NCBI GenBank assembly: GCA_963709775.1
Contig: CAVPXS010000017.1
Location: 1-64,000, forward strand
DNA from: Salinimicrobium sp963709775
GTDB taxonomy: Bacteria > Bacteroidota > Bacteroidia > Flavobacteriales > Flavobacteriaceae
DNA length: 64,000 nt
Reading direction: 5' to 3'
Shown one piece after another: positions 16,683-24,879 of this stretch (position 1 is the stretch's first letter; each line of letters begins with the position of its first letter). The translations under genes were made by a program, and so were the position numbers. Below the pieces are notes generated by a model that saw nothing but the letters and a program-made list of their open reading frames with translations, did no database searches and was not told the DNA's origin.

Positions 16683-17647
16683 TAAATGATTCCTTCCCTT
16701 ATTAGGTTGTGTAAGTGTACCACGCCGTAGTATTTACCATCTTTTACGGCCAGTAATTGTGAGATCTTATTTTCTTCCAGCATATCCATCGCATCTACAG
16801 CCATCGCATCAAATTCAATGGTTTTAGGATTAGGGCTAAGAATATCCCTGGCCGTTAAACCTGAAATGTCAATGCTTTTTTGGAGCATACGGCGTATATC
16901 ACCATCTGTCACAATTCCCAGAATTTTTCCATTGTCGAGCACAGCAGTTACCCCCAGCATTTTTTCGGAGATCTCAATGATCACCTGTGGAATGGGAGTA
17001 TCTGGGGCTACCGATGGTTTCTGATTTTGGTCGGCTATATCACTAACTCTTAGGTATAATTTTTTACCCAATGCCCCTCCCGGATGGTATTTTGCAAAAT
17101 CCTGACTTGAAAAGCCCCGCAGATCGAGCAGGCAAACAGCCAGGGCGTCCCCTATAACAAGTTGGGCAGTGGTACTGGTTGTAGGGGCGAGGTTATTTGG
17201 ACAGGCTTCCTTTTCTACAAAGGAATTGAGAATATAGTCGGCCTGTTTTCCCAAAAAGGAATCTGTACTTCCCGTGATGGCGATAAGAGTATTCCCAAAG
17301 TTCTTGATGAGAGGCACCAATACTTTAATCTCGGGAGTATTTCCGCTTTTTGAAATACAGATCACCACATCGTCCTGTAAGATGGTGCCCAGGTCTCCGT
17401 GAATAGCATCGGCAGCATGCATGAATACTGCAGGAGTACCGGTAGAATTCAGGGTGGCCACGATCTTAGTGGCGATCACAGCACTTTTACCAATGCCGGT
17501 AATGATGACTCTTCCCCTGGATTTATACACCGCCTGTACGGCTTCCGCAAAATTATGGTCTAATAATTGCTCTAAATTCGCTATAGCTTTGGCTTCAGTT
17601 AAAATGGTTTCTCTGGCTACAGAGAGTATTTTTTCTTGAGGTGTCAA
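16682..17647 (-). CDS. kdsD: Arabinose-5-phosphate isomerase (KpsF/GutQ/KdsD)
   Basis: This 321-residue protein has an N-terminal SIS domain (VIITGIGKSAVIATKI, SGNTPEIKVLVP, TSTTAQLVIGDALA) and two C-terminal CBS domains (from about residue 200). It interconverts ribulose-5-phosphate and arabinose-5-phosphate, the entry to Kdo and so to lipopolysaccharide. The start is TTG (complement of 17645-17647); no ATG fits the family N-terminus better. A TACATTTG box on this strand lies about 55 bases upstream. It heads the operon kdsD-tatC-CMD-lptB; kdsD and lptB both serve LPS. Confidence 0.94.
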   Translation of the reverse strand: MTPQEKILSVARETILTEAKAIANLEQLLDHNFAEAVQAVYKSRGRVIITGIGKSAVIATKIVATLNSTGTPAVFMHAADAIHGDLGTILQDDVVICISKSGNTPEIKVLVPLIKNFGNTLIAITGSTDSFLGKQADYILNSFVEKEACPNNLAPTTSTTAQLVIGDALAVCLLDLRGFSSQDFAKYHPGGALGKKLYLRVSDIADQNQKPSVAPDTPIPQVIIEISEKMLGVTAVLDNGKILGIVTDGDIRRMLQKSIDISGLTARDILSPNPKTIEFDAMAVDAMDMLEENKISQLLAVKDGKYYGVVHLHNLIREGII

Positions 17648-17702
17648 ATTTGTAGAGTTAGAAGATTGTATGGAGTAAAGAAAAATGTATCTTTATTTTG
17701 TG

Positions 17703-17710
17703 CAAATGTA
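17703..17710 (-). promoter_or_regulatory. Candidate -7 box TACATTTG for the kdsD operon
   Basis: On the minus strand the octamer TACATTTG fits the Bacteroidota consensus TAnnTTTG and lies 55 bases before the TTG start of kdsD, in the divergent region shared with recQ. Confidence 0.5.
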
Positions 17711-17732
17711 TGTAAAATTGTAACACAATTGA

Positions 17733-19935
17733 ATGACTTCGCAGGAAATCGATTTACACGAACAGCTTAAGAAATACTTTGGTTTTAGCCAGTTTAAGGG
17801 CCTCCAGGAGGAGGTAATAAAGAGTATAGTTAATGATCATAACACCTTTGTGGTAATGCCCACAGGAGGTGGAAAATCTCTTTGTTATCAATTACCGGCG
17901 CTTATAAAAGAAGGAACTGCAATTGTTGTCTCCCCCTTGATCGCTTTGATGAAGAACCAGGTGGATGCAATTCGCGGAATTTCTTCTGAAAATGGCATTG
18001 CCCACGTGCTTAACTCCAGCTTAAACAAGACTGAAGTGAAGCAGGTGAAGGAAGATATCACCAATGGAATTACCAAGCTTCTTTATGTTGCCCCCGAATC
18101 TCTTACCAAAGAAGAGAATGTCGAGTTTTTACGCAGCGTAAAAATATCTTTTATGGCCATTGATGAAGCTCACTGTATTAGTGAGTGGGGCCATGATTTT
18201 AGGCCGGAATACCGGAACCTGAGGCATATTGTTAAACGAATTGGAGATGATATTCCTATCATTGGCCTAACGGCGACAGCTACTCCCAAGGTGCAGGAAG
18301 ATATCCTGAAGAACCTTGCTATTACAGATGCCCGCACTTTCAAGGCTTCCTTTAACCGTCCAAACTTATATTACGAAATACGGCCTAAGACCAAAAATGT
18401 GGATGCCGATATCATCAGGTTTGTTAAGCAGAACCAGGGAAAATCGGGTATCATTTACTGTCTTAGCAGGAAACGGGTGGAGGAACTCGCTCAAACTTTG
18501 CAGGTGAACGGGATATCAGCTGTACCATATCATGCCGGTCTTGATGCCAAGACCCGTTCCCGTCACCAGGACATGTTCCTTATGGAGGAAGTAGATGTGG
18601 TAGTAGCGACTATTGCCTTTGGGATGGGAATCGACAAGCCCGATGTGCGGTTTGTGATCCATCATGATATTCCAAAAAGTATAGAAAGTTATTACCAGGA
18701 AACAGGTCGTGCAGGAAGAGATGGAGGCGAAGGCCATTGTCTCGCGTTCTACGCATATAAAGATATTGAGAAGCTGGAGAAATTCATGAGCGGTAAACCT
18801 GTGGCCGAGCAGGAGATCGGTCAGGCACTGCTTCAGGAAGTGGTTGCCTTTGCTGAAACTTCTGTTTCCAGGAGAAAATTTATCCTGCACTACTTTGGTG
18901 AGGACTTCGATGAAAAAACCGGCGAAGGAGCCGATATGGATGACAACGTAAGGAATCCCAAGAAGCAGCACGAAGCAAAAGACGAAGTAGAATTGTTGTT
19001 GCGAACAATTAAGGAAACCAAACAGTTATATAAATCCAAGGATGTGGTGAATACCTTAGTAGGTAAATCTAATGCCATGATCAAGTCTCATCGTACAGAT
19101 GAGCACGAACTCTTCGGAAAAGGTGCCGACAAAGATTCCAAATATTGGATGGCCCTTTTGCGACAGGTATTGGTTGGAGGATTTCTGCGGAAAGATATTG
19201 AAACTTACGGAGTCGTGAAGCTTACCGATAAAGGGGAGAAATTCCTGAAAAAGCCGGATTCTTTCATGATGACCGAAGATCATATATATGAAGTGGGCGG
19301 CAATGACGGAATAGTTACTGCAGCCAAATCTGGCGGTGGTACCGATGAAAATCTTCTTAAAATGCTGAAGGATCTGCGTAAGAAAATCGCTAAGGATCTT
19401 GGGCTTGCTACCCATCTCATTTTCCAGGATCCTTCTCTGGAAGACATGGCCTTGAAGTACCCTGTTTCTCTTGAGGAACTTGGAAATATTCACGGAGTAG
19501 GGGAAGGAAAAAAATCCAAACCTTACAGTAAGAAGTTTGTTGAACTCATCTCCAATTACGTCGAGGAAAATGATATTACCCGTCCCGATGATCTGGTAGT
19601 AAAAACTACCGGTGCCAACAGTGGCCTTAAGTTATATATCATTCAGAACGTTGACCGTAAACTGCCGCTTGACGACATCGCCTCTGCAAAAGGCATGGAA
19701 ATGACTGCATTTCATTAAGGAAATGGAAGCCATTGTCTACAGCGGTACCAAGCTTAACATCACCTATTGGATCGACGACATCCTCGATGAAGATCAGCAG
19801 GAAGAAATACATGATTATTTTCTCGATGCCCAAACCGATAAGATCGAAGATGCTCTTGATGAATTTGAAGGTGATTACGATGAAGAAGAATTGCGATTAT
19901 ACAGGATCAAATTTATTAGTGAAGTAGCAAATTAG
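17733..19935 (+). CDS. recQ: ATP-dependent DNA helicase RecQ (one-base frameshift near the end)
   Basis: A 3'-5' helicase of recombination repair. The SF2 core shows Walker A MPTGGGKSLCYQLP (about residue 45), the DEAH box in FMAIDEAHCISEWGHDF, and motif VI ETGRAGRDG. Winged-helix and HRDC-like regions (LYIIQNVDRKLPLDDIASAKG) follow. The first frame stops at 19718 after MEMTAFH, but removing one base near 19712 gives TAFIKEMEAIVYSGTKLNI and an acidic tail (LDEFEGDYDEEEL) ending at 19935, about 733 residues as expected for flavobacterial RecQ. The break is most likely a sequencing error. The gene is divergent from kdsD and has its own terminator. Confidence 0.92.
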
Positions 19936-19966
19936 AAGGCTGAAGGTTTAGTGATAAAGGATTAAT

Positions 19967-19994
19967 AGCCGAAACGAAAGTTTCGGCTTTTTTT
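19967..19994 (+). terminator. Rho-independent terminator after recQ
   Basis: A perfect 9-bp stem AGCCGAAAC / GTTTCGGCT with a GAAA tetraloop is followed by seven T residues. Confidence 0.9.
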
Positions 19995-20202
19995 GTTTGA
20001 AATGTTTTTGCTCATAATCTTGATCTCGTCTCCTAGGGCCAAGTATGAATAGAAAAAACATTCAGCTCCAGGATAAATTCCAAAGTCCCGTAGGAATGAC
20101 AATGGAAATGATTCGGTCAGTCAGAGTAGCTGTAGCGGAGCGAAGAATCTCTAGTTGTCAGCAGTAGTAGTCACGACAGTTCGGTATAAAAAATATTCAG
20201 GA

Positions 20203-20827
20203 TTAATATAGCCCCGTAGGGGCGGCAGCCCGGCAGGTAGGGGTAGAGAAGAATTTTGTTAGCAGGAACAAAGTCCCGTAGGGACGACAGGAAATCCGTG
20301 CGCATTCATTAAATTCGAAATAACAATATTGCCAATGGCCAACACATACACCCAGATTCACGTTCATTTTATATTTGCCGTTAAATTTAGGCAGGGCCTA
20401 ATTCAGAAGGAATGGAAAGATCGGCTTTACCAGTACATCATTGCAATTGTAAAGAACAATGGCCACAAAATGTTGATCATAAATGGAATGCCAGATCATG
20501 TTCATTTGCTCATCGGCTTAAGGCCTGAACAATCAATTTCGAGATCTTATGAAAGATGTAAAAAGCAATTCTTCGAAATGGATCAATGAACAGAATTTTA
20601 TAAAAGGAAAATTCGCATGGCAAGAGGGCTACGGGGCTTTTACATACTCAAAATCTCAATTGCCCCGCCTAATTTCATATATTGAGAATCAAGAAGAACA
20701 TCACAAGAAGAAGACATTTCAGGAGGAATATTTAAAAATTCTTGAAGAACAGAAGGTGGAATATAATCCCCAATATTTATTTAAAGATCCGGATTCTAAA
20801 CCTGTCGCCCCTACGGGGCTATTAATT
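20203..20827 (+). mobile_element. IS200/IS605-like (RAYT-type) unit with flanking inverted palindromes
   Basis: The transposase-like gene is bracketed by copies of a short palindrome. On the left are TATAGCCCCGTAGGGGCGGC (20207-20226) and a second copy, GTCCCGTAGGGACGACAGG (20271-20289). On the right, in inverted orientation, is CCTGTCGCCCCTACGGGGCT (20801-20820). The right copy overlaps the end of the coding region. Palindromes of this kind beside a Y1 transposase are the arrangement of REP-associated tyrosine transposases. Confidence 0.75.
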
Positions 20828-20836
20828 TGTCGTTGA
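20335..20836 (+). pseudogene. Y1 (HUH) transposase, IS200/RAYT family, frameshifted
   Basis: The protein starts MANTYTQIHVHFIFAVKFRQ and contains the HUH-type metal site in MPDHVHLLIGLRP and, after a one-base shift at about 20545, the region SKWINEQNFIKGKFAWQEGY and AFTYSKSQLPRLISYIENQ. That last part holds the catalytic tyrosine context (Y-x2-NQ-x2-HH) of the Y1_Tnp domain. The joined length is about 165 residues, normal for the family. The family cuts and joins single-stranded DNA at hairpins. Deleting one G near 20545 restores the frame, so the gene may be intact in reality. The C-terminal tail runs into the right-hand palindrome. Confidence 0.8.
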
Positions 20837-20965
20837 TCATGATCTTACCAAACTATCGATCCCTGCCGGGACATACTTTTAAGCAGAAAGTAAATTATTT
20901 CCTTAACATTCTCCTAATTCTTCCTCTTTCCGCAGACATTAATTAATAAACATTATTCATTTCTT

Positions 20966-20973
20966 TATCTTTG
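20966..20973 (+). promoter_or_regulatory. Candidate -7 box TATCTTTG before the PPIase gene
   Basis: TATCTTTG matches TAnnTTTG and lies 22 bases upstream of the ATG at 20996, in a short AT-rich gap. Confidence 0.55.
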
Positions 20974-20995
20974 CGTTTTAACTTAAAAAAACGAC

Positions 20996-21929
20996 ATGAA
21001 CGACGGATTATACGCAAAACTCCACACTACAAGAGGAGAGATAACAATAAAACTTGAACACGAAAAAACACCCAGGAACCGTAGGGAACTTTGTGGGACT
21101 GGCAGAGGGAAACCTTGAGAACGAAGCTAAGCCACAGGGGAAACCTTATTACGACGGACTTAAATTTCACCGTGTAATCCCCGATTTTATGGTACAGGGA
21201 GGAGATCCTAAAGGAACTGGTGTTGGCGGACCGGGATATCAATTTGAAGATGAGATCCACCCCGACCTTAAACACGACCGCCCCGGAATTTTATCTATGG
21301 CCAATGCCGGACCGGGAACTAACGGAAGCCAGTTCTTTATTACACATGTTGCCACTCCATGGCTTGATGGAAAGCACACTGTGTTTGGACATGTAGTGGA
21401 AGGTCAGGATGTTGTTAACGCTATCAAACAGGGTGACACCATAGACAAAGTCGAAATTATCCGCGAAGGGGAGTCGGCTAAAAATTACAACGCAGTAGAA
21501 TCTTTCCGCCAGTTCAATGGAGCAAAAGCCGAAAGAGAAGCAGCAGCCAAAAAGCAGCAAGAAGAAATGATGGGGGAACTTGCTCAGGGTTTTGAAAAAA
21601 CTGATAGCGGATTGCGATATAAAATGATCGCTGAAGGAAATGGTAAGAAAGCTGAGAAAGGACAAACAGTTTCTGTACACTATAAAGGAATGTTACCCGA
21701 TGGTACGGTCTTCGATTCTTCTTATAAAAGGAAACAACCTATTGAATTTCCCTTGGGGAAAGGTCATGTGATAGAGGGTTGGGATGAAGGAATCCAGTTA
21801 CTTAAGGAAGGAGATAAGGCAAGATTTGTCATTCCATCCCATCTTGCATACGGTTCCCGTGGTGCCGGCGGAGTGATCCCTCCCGATGCTACTCTTGTAT
21901 TTGATGTAGAGCTGGTAAAGGTGAAGTAA
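20996..21929 (+). CDS. Dual peptidyl-prolyl isomerase: cyclophilin domain fused to FKBP domain (frameshifted)
   Basis: Starting at ATG 20996 the protein reads MNDGLYAKLHTTRGEITIKL; a one-base insertion near 21072 shifts into the frame that continues to 21929 (about 310 residues). The N-terminal cyclophilin domain has FHRVIPDFMVQGGDP, GPGTNGSQFFIT and WLDGKHTVFGHVV. A charged linker (about residues 165-195, AKAEREAAAKKQQEE) leads to a complete FKBP domain with VSVHYKGMLPDGTVFDSS, FPLGKGHVIEGWDEG, IPSHLAYG and PDATLVFDVEL. Both active sites look intact. No signal peptide is visible, so it should act in the cytoplasm. Such cyclophilin-FKBP fusions have been described in a few Flavobacteria. Confidence 0.9.
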
Positions 21930-21954
21930 ATACCTGAAATCAATTATAATAAGA

Positions 21955-21990
21955 AAACCTCAGTATCCTTATGGAAGCTGAGGTTTTTAT
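21955..21990 (+). terminator. Terminator after the PPIase gene
   Basis: The stem AAACCTCAG / CTGAGGTTT (9 bp) encloses a 14-base loop and runs into a T tract. Confidence 0.8.
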
Positions 21991-21991
21991 T

Positions 21992-22070
21992 TTAGCCATT
22001 AGCCATTAGCCATTAGCCATTAGCCATTAGCCATTGGTCCCTAGACCTTAGGCCTTAATCCTTAAACCTT
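21992..22070 (+). repeat. Heptad array: TAGCCAT x6 then drifting heptads up to a stop codon
   Basis: Six TAGCCAT units (21993-22034) are followed in phase by TGGTCCC, TAGACCT, TAGGCCT, TAATCCT and TAAACCT. The array ends at the stop codon of the minus-strand peroxiredoxin gene. It shows, in one place, a perfect block grading into a different heptad. Confidence 0.9.
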
Positions 22071-22071
22071 G

Positions 22072-22707
22072 TTAGTCCGGTTGAGGTGTCATTCTCAAAT
22101 AGGATTTCACTTCTTTAAAACCTTTAGGGAATAATTTTTCAGCCTCCTCATTGCTTACAGATGGACTAATTACCACGTCCTCTCCCGACTTCCAGTTGGC
22201 GGGTGTTGCAACTTTCTTATAAGCGGTAAGCTGCAAAGAATCTATTACCCGCAACAGCTCTTCAAAATTTCTTCCGGTGCTGGCGGGATAGGTGATCGTA
22301 AGTTTGATGGTTTTATCGGGTGCAATGACGTACACAGATCTTACAGTTAGAGTGTCATCTGCATTGGGGTGGATCATATCGTAAAGATCGGACACCTTTC
22401 TGTCTTCATCGGCAATAATGGGAAAATTCACCGTAGTATGTTGGGTTTCATTGATATCCTTTATCCAGTCTTTATGGGACTCCACGCCATCTACACTTAG
22501 CGCCATCACTTTCACATTCCGCTTTTCAAATTCATCCTTGTATTTGGCTGCCGCGCCGAGTTCGGTGGTGCAAACCGGGGTATAATCTGCCGGATGGGAA
22601 AATAATATTCCCCAGCTATCCCCCAGAAAATCGTAAAAGTTGATTTTTCCCTGAGAGGTTTCGGCATCAAAGTTTGGGGCTTTGTCTCCAAGTCGTAATG
22701 TACTCAT
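22072..22707 (-). CDS. Peroxiredoxin, 1-Cys / Prx6 type
   Basis: This 211-residue thiol peroxidase has the active site SHPADYTPVCTTELG with peroxidatic Cys at residue 46 in the P-V-C-T-T-E form typical of Prx6/AhpC2. The Prx6 C-terminal arm is present (ATPANWKSGEDVVISPSVS, FPKGFKEVKSYLRMT). It reduces hydrogen peroxide and organic peroxides in the cytoplasm. The next gene upstream on the same strand is another thioredoxin-fold protein, but a gap of about 175 bp with a heptad array separates them. Confidence 0.93.
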   Translation of the reverse strand: MSTLRLGDKAPNFDAETSQGKINFYDFLGDSWGILFSHPADYTPVCTTELGAAAKYKDEFEKRNVKVMALSVDGVESHKDWIKDINETQHTTVNFPIIADEDRKVSDLYDMIHPNADDTLTVRSVYVIAPDKTIKLTITYPASTGRNFEELLRVIDSLQLTAYKKVATPANWKSGEDVVISPSVSNEEAEKLFPKGFKEVKSYLRMTPQPD

Positions 22708-22846
22708 GATTAAAGAATTTAAGAGTGAATAAACACTATAAATTTACTGAATATTAAATGCTTGGAAGCGGCCCGCAGTTAAATCTGAGTTAATATTTCC
22801 TAGGAATCAATTGACAATGAGGAATTATTCAATTATCAAACAGCAA

Positions 22847-22891
22847 TTTAAACCTTAAACCTTAAACCTTAAACCTTAAACCTTAAACCTT
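22847..22891 (+). repeat. Heptad array TTAAACC x6 containing a stop codon
   Basis: Six uninterrupted TTAAACC units run into the end of the thioredoxin-like gene; the TTA of one unit is its TAA stop codon (22883-22885). Confidence 0.9.
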
Positions 22892-23452
22892 CCCGGTGTA
22901 TTTCCATTTGATAGAACATCCCACGCTTGGTTTCTGTGGTCCCGGAACAGGTCGGCTGCCAAGCAAAGCGTCAAGAGCTTCCCTTAATTCCCTGCCGTTT
23001 AAAGAATGTCCGTTCCCCGGGCGGGAGCTGTCCAGCTGCCCGTGGTAGACCAGCTTTTGTTCCCCGTCAAAAAGGTAAAAATCAGGGGTGCATTCTGCTT
23101 TATAACTTCGGGCCACCTCCTGCGTGCGGTCATAGAGGTAAGGGAAGGTAAAGTTGTGCTTTCGGGCAAATTTCCACATGAGATCGGGATGATCTTCAGG
23201 AACTTTTTCCACATCATTACTGCTTATGGCAACAAAACCAAATCCCAGCACCCGATAATCATTAGCTACGCGTACAATTTCATCTACCACATGTTTTACA
23301 TATGGGCAATGGTTGCAAAGAAACATGATCACAGTTCCCCTTTCTCCTTCTACGTCCACCAGTGAATGCAGGTTTGCCGTGACAGCATCGGGTAATTCGA
23401 AATCTATTATTTCAGTTCCCAGCGGGAGCATATTTGAAGCAGTTTCAGCCAT
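22883..23452 (-). CDS. Thioredoxin-family (AhpC/TSA-like) protein
   Basis: This 189-residue protein carries VIMFLCNHCPYVKHVVDEI, with a CNHC redox pair at about residues 46-49 and the cis-Pro region in AECTPDFYLFDGEQKLVYHG. The CxxCPYVK motif is characteristic of a small thioredoxin-like family found widely in Bacteroidota and in some plants and algae. Its substrate is not known; a role in thiol redox or peroxide defence is likely. The last codons before the stop lie inside a heptad array, so the C-terminus (KYTGKV) may have been set by repeat expansion. Confidence 0.85.
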   Translation of the reverse strand: MAETASNMLPLGTEIIDFELPDAVTANLHSLVDVEGERGTVIMFLCNHCPYVKHVVDEIVRVANDYRVLGFGFVAISSNDVEKVPEDHPDLMWKFARKHNFTFPYLYDRTQEVARSYKAECTPDFYLFDGEQKLVYHGQLDSSRPGNGHSLNGRELREALDALLGSRPVPGPQKPSVGCSIKWKYTGKV

Positions 23453-23540
23453 TTTTTAAATTGGTTTCCGCCCTGAAAATACAAATTTCCTGCGGAATAT
23501 TCTCAGAATTACTATCTTGGTTCAACCATAATAAAATTCT

Positions 23541-24000
23541 ATGCGCTCCTTAGACCAATGGTTTTCTGAATATGCTGTAAGTCACCAGAACGAGACGAAC
23601 CAGCTGATACATTACATCTGTGTACCGGCAATTTTCTTTTCTATTGTGGGTTTGTTGATGAGCATTCCGCCGGGGCCTCTAACAGGAATTTTTCCAATGT
23701 ACATTCCGTTTTTAGAGAATTGGGCAGTAGTAGCTCTAATCCTGGTCTTGCTGTTCTACATGCGGCTATCAGTTTCCATGGGAATTAAGATCCTTATTTT
23801 CGCCGGAATCTGCATCGCAGGAAATTATTTCATTTCCCAGGTCGCCACCCTCTGGCTTGTCTCGCTGATCATTTTTGCAGTTGCATGGGTAGGGCCAGTT
23901 CTATGGACACAAGGTGGAAGGGAAAAAACCTTCATTTCTCAAAGATATTCAATTCCTCCTCATCGGCCCCGCATGGGTGATCAAGAAGGTGTTTGGATAG
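23541..24000 (+). CDS. DUF962 / Mpo1-like membrane protein (one-base frameshift)
   Basis: The start MRSLDQWFSEYAVSHQNETNQLIHYICVP contains the family's conserved His residues (YAxSHQNxxNxxIHxxxVP). Four membrane helices follow. The first frame leaves the family after WTQGGREK; shifting one base in the AAAAAA run near 23928 gives FLKDIQFLLIGPAWVIKKVF and a TAG at 23998-24000, exactly the family C-terminus. Yeast Mpo1 of this family is an iron-dependent dioxygenase acting on 2-hydroxy fatty acids; bacterial members are presumed to act on lipids too. The break is most likely a sequence error. Confidence 0.85.
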
Positions 24001-24049
24001 TGGAAGTTAGATTTCAGAAATACGAAATTAGAAGTCAAAAACTTCTGAA

Positions 24050-24125
24050 ACTTTTTCGGCTCCCTTTAGGGAAGGGGTAAAACGAAAAAGTTTCCAGATG
24101 GCGTGGATTTGCAATCCGTGACGAG
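24050..24125 (+). repeat. Two dispersed palindromes before the CsaA-like gene
   Basis: GGCTCCCTTTAGGGAAGGGG with flanking AACG is at about 24058-24085; a copy of the same element lies at 3945-3975 inside the decayed locus. GGCGTGGATTTGCAATCCGTGAC (24100-24122) belongs to the GGCGCGGATTTGTAATCCG family also seen at 40517 and 40628. Confidence 0.75.
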
Positions 24126-24160
24126 GGCAAAGCAATTCAAAAAACCACAGACAATAAACT

Positions 24161-24499
24161 ATGAACCATATCTCCTGGAAAGATTTCGAAAAAGTGGAAA
24201 TGCGGGTTGGTACTATTACTGAAGTTTCAGATTTCCCTGAAGCCCGCACTCCCGCTTATCAGCTAAGGATCGATTTTGGTCCTGAGATCGGGATCCTGAA
24301 ATCTTCAGCGCAGATCACCAAAAGATATTCCAGAGAAGACCTGGAGGGAAGACAGATCATCGCTGTTGTAAATTTTCCGAAGAAACAGATCGCAAATTTC
24401 ATGAGCGAATGCCTGGTGCTGGGATCTGTAGGTGATGAAAATGACATTGTGCTACTCCAGCCGGGATCCAGAGTTGAAAACGGGTTGAGAGTAGGCTAG
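24161..24499 (+). CDS. csaA: tRNA-binding-domain protein, CsaA-like
   Basis: This 112-residue protein consists of one tRNA-binding OB-fold (related to the C-terminal domain of bacterial MetRS and EMAP-II). WKDFEKVEMRVGTITEVSDF, FPEARTPAYQLRIDFGPEIG and LKSSAQITKRYS match CsaA, described in Bacillus as an export-related chaperone. Conserved later parts are VVNFPKKQIANFMSECLVLG. It is complete and single-domain; the cellular role in Bacteroidota is not established. It lies alone between repeats and the TonB cluster. Confidence 0.9.
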   Translation: MNHISWKDFEKVEMRVGTITEVSDFPEARTPAYQLRIDFGPEIGILKSSAQITKRYSREDLEGRQIIAVVNFPKKQIANFMSECLVLGSVGDENDIVLLQPGSRVENGLRVG

Positions 24500-24515
24500 T
24501 TTCATTTCAGTTTTT

Positions 24516-24523
24516 TAACTTTG
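24516..24523 (+). promoter_or_regulatory. TAACTTTG box immediately before a GTG start
   Basis: TAACTTTG fits TAnnTTTG and ends four bases before the GTG at 24528, so a transcript from it would be leaderless or translation would begin further in. Confidence 0.4.
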
Positions 24524-24527
24524 CAGC

Positions 24528-24824
24528 GTGAAAATTTTAGCTGTCTTCATTTCTCTCCTGGTGATCGTTTTGAACGGAATTCCGTGTTGTGCAGATGACT
24601 GCAGCGACGAAATTGTTTCTGAACAACAGGAATCCGAAACACACAGCAGTGAACTTTGTTCTCCCTTTTTAAACTGCGGTACCTGTAATGCAGTCGTGTT
24701 TCAGGAAGAGCCGCCAAAAATGCTATTTTCAGAACCCGTGCTGGGCAGAGAATATATTGAGGCAGAGGAAGGATTGATCTCAGAATTTACTTTCCGCATC
24801 TGGCAGCCCCCAAAGAATAGCTAA
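24528..24824 (+). CDS. Small secreted Cys-rich protein (DUF6660-like) preceding a TonB receptor
   Basis: This 98-residue protein starts with a GTG and has an N-terminal signal sequence (KILAVFISLLVIVLNGIPCC). The mature part carries CADDCSDE and LCSPFLNCGTCN, and ends in FTFRIWQPPKNS. A signal peptide, a central CxPFxxCxxC-like cluster and a terminal WQPP are the pattern of small Bacteroidota proteins placed just before TonB-dependent receptors in metal-related loci. The cysteines suggest metal handling; no function is proven. It is followed after 55 bases by the receptor gene. Confidence 0.65.
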   Translation: MKILAVFISLLVIVLNGIPCCADDCSDEIVSEQQESETHSSELCSPFLNCGTCNAVVFQEEPPKMLFSEPVLGREYIEAEEGLISEFTFRIWQPPKNS

Positions 24825-24879
24825 ACAACTTCGCAGGGAATTCTTCCCAAAGCTATTTTTTCAATTCCAATTATATATA

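Noticed and set aside
18516..18971. Minus-strand 151-residue frame inside recQ
   Set aside because: Shadow of the helicase frame; no domain and no promoter.
24050..24160. Riboswitch or leader before the CsaA-like gene
   Set aside because: The structure seen is made of two dispersed palindromes found elsewhere in the window, not a known aptamer.
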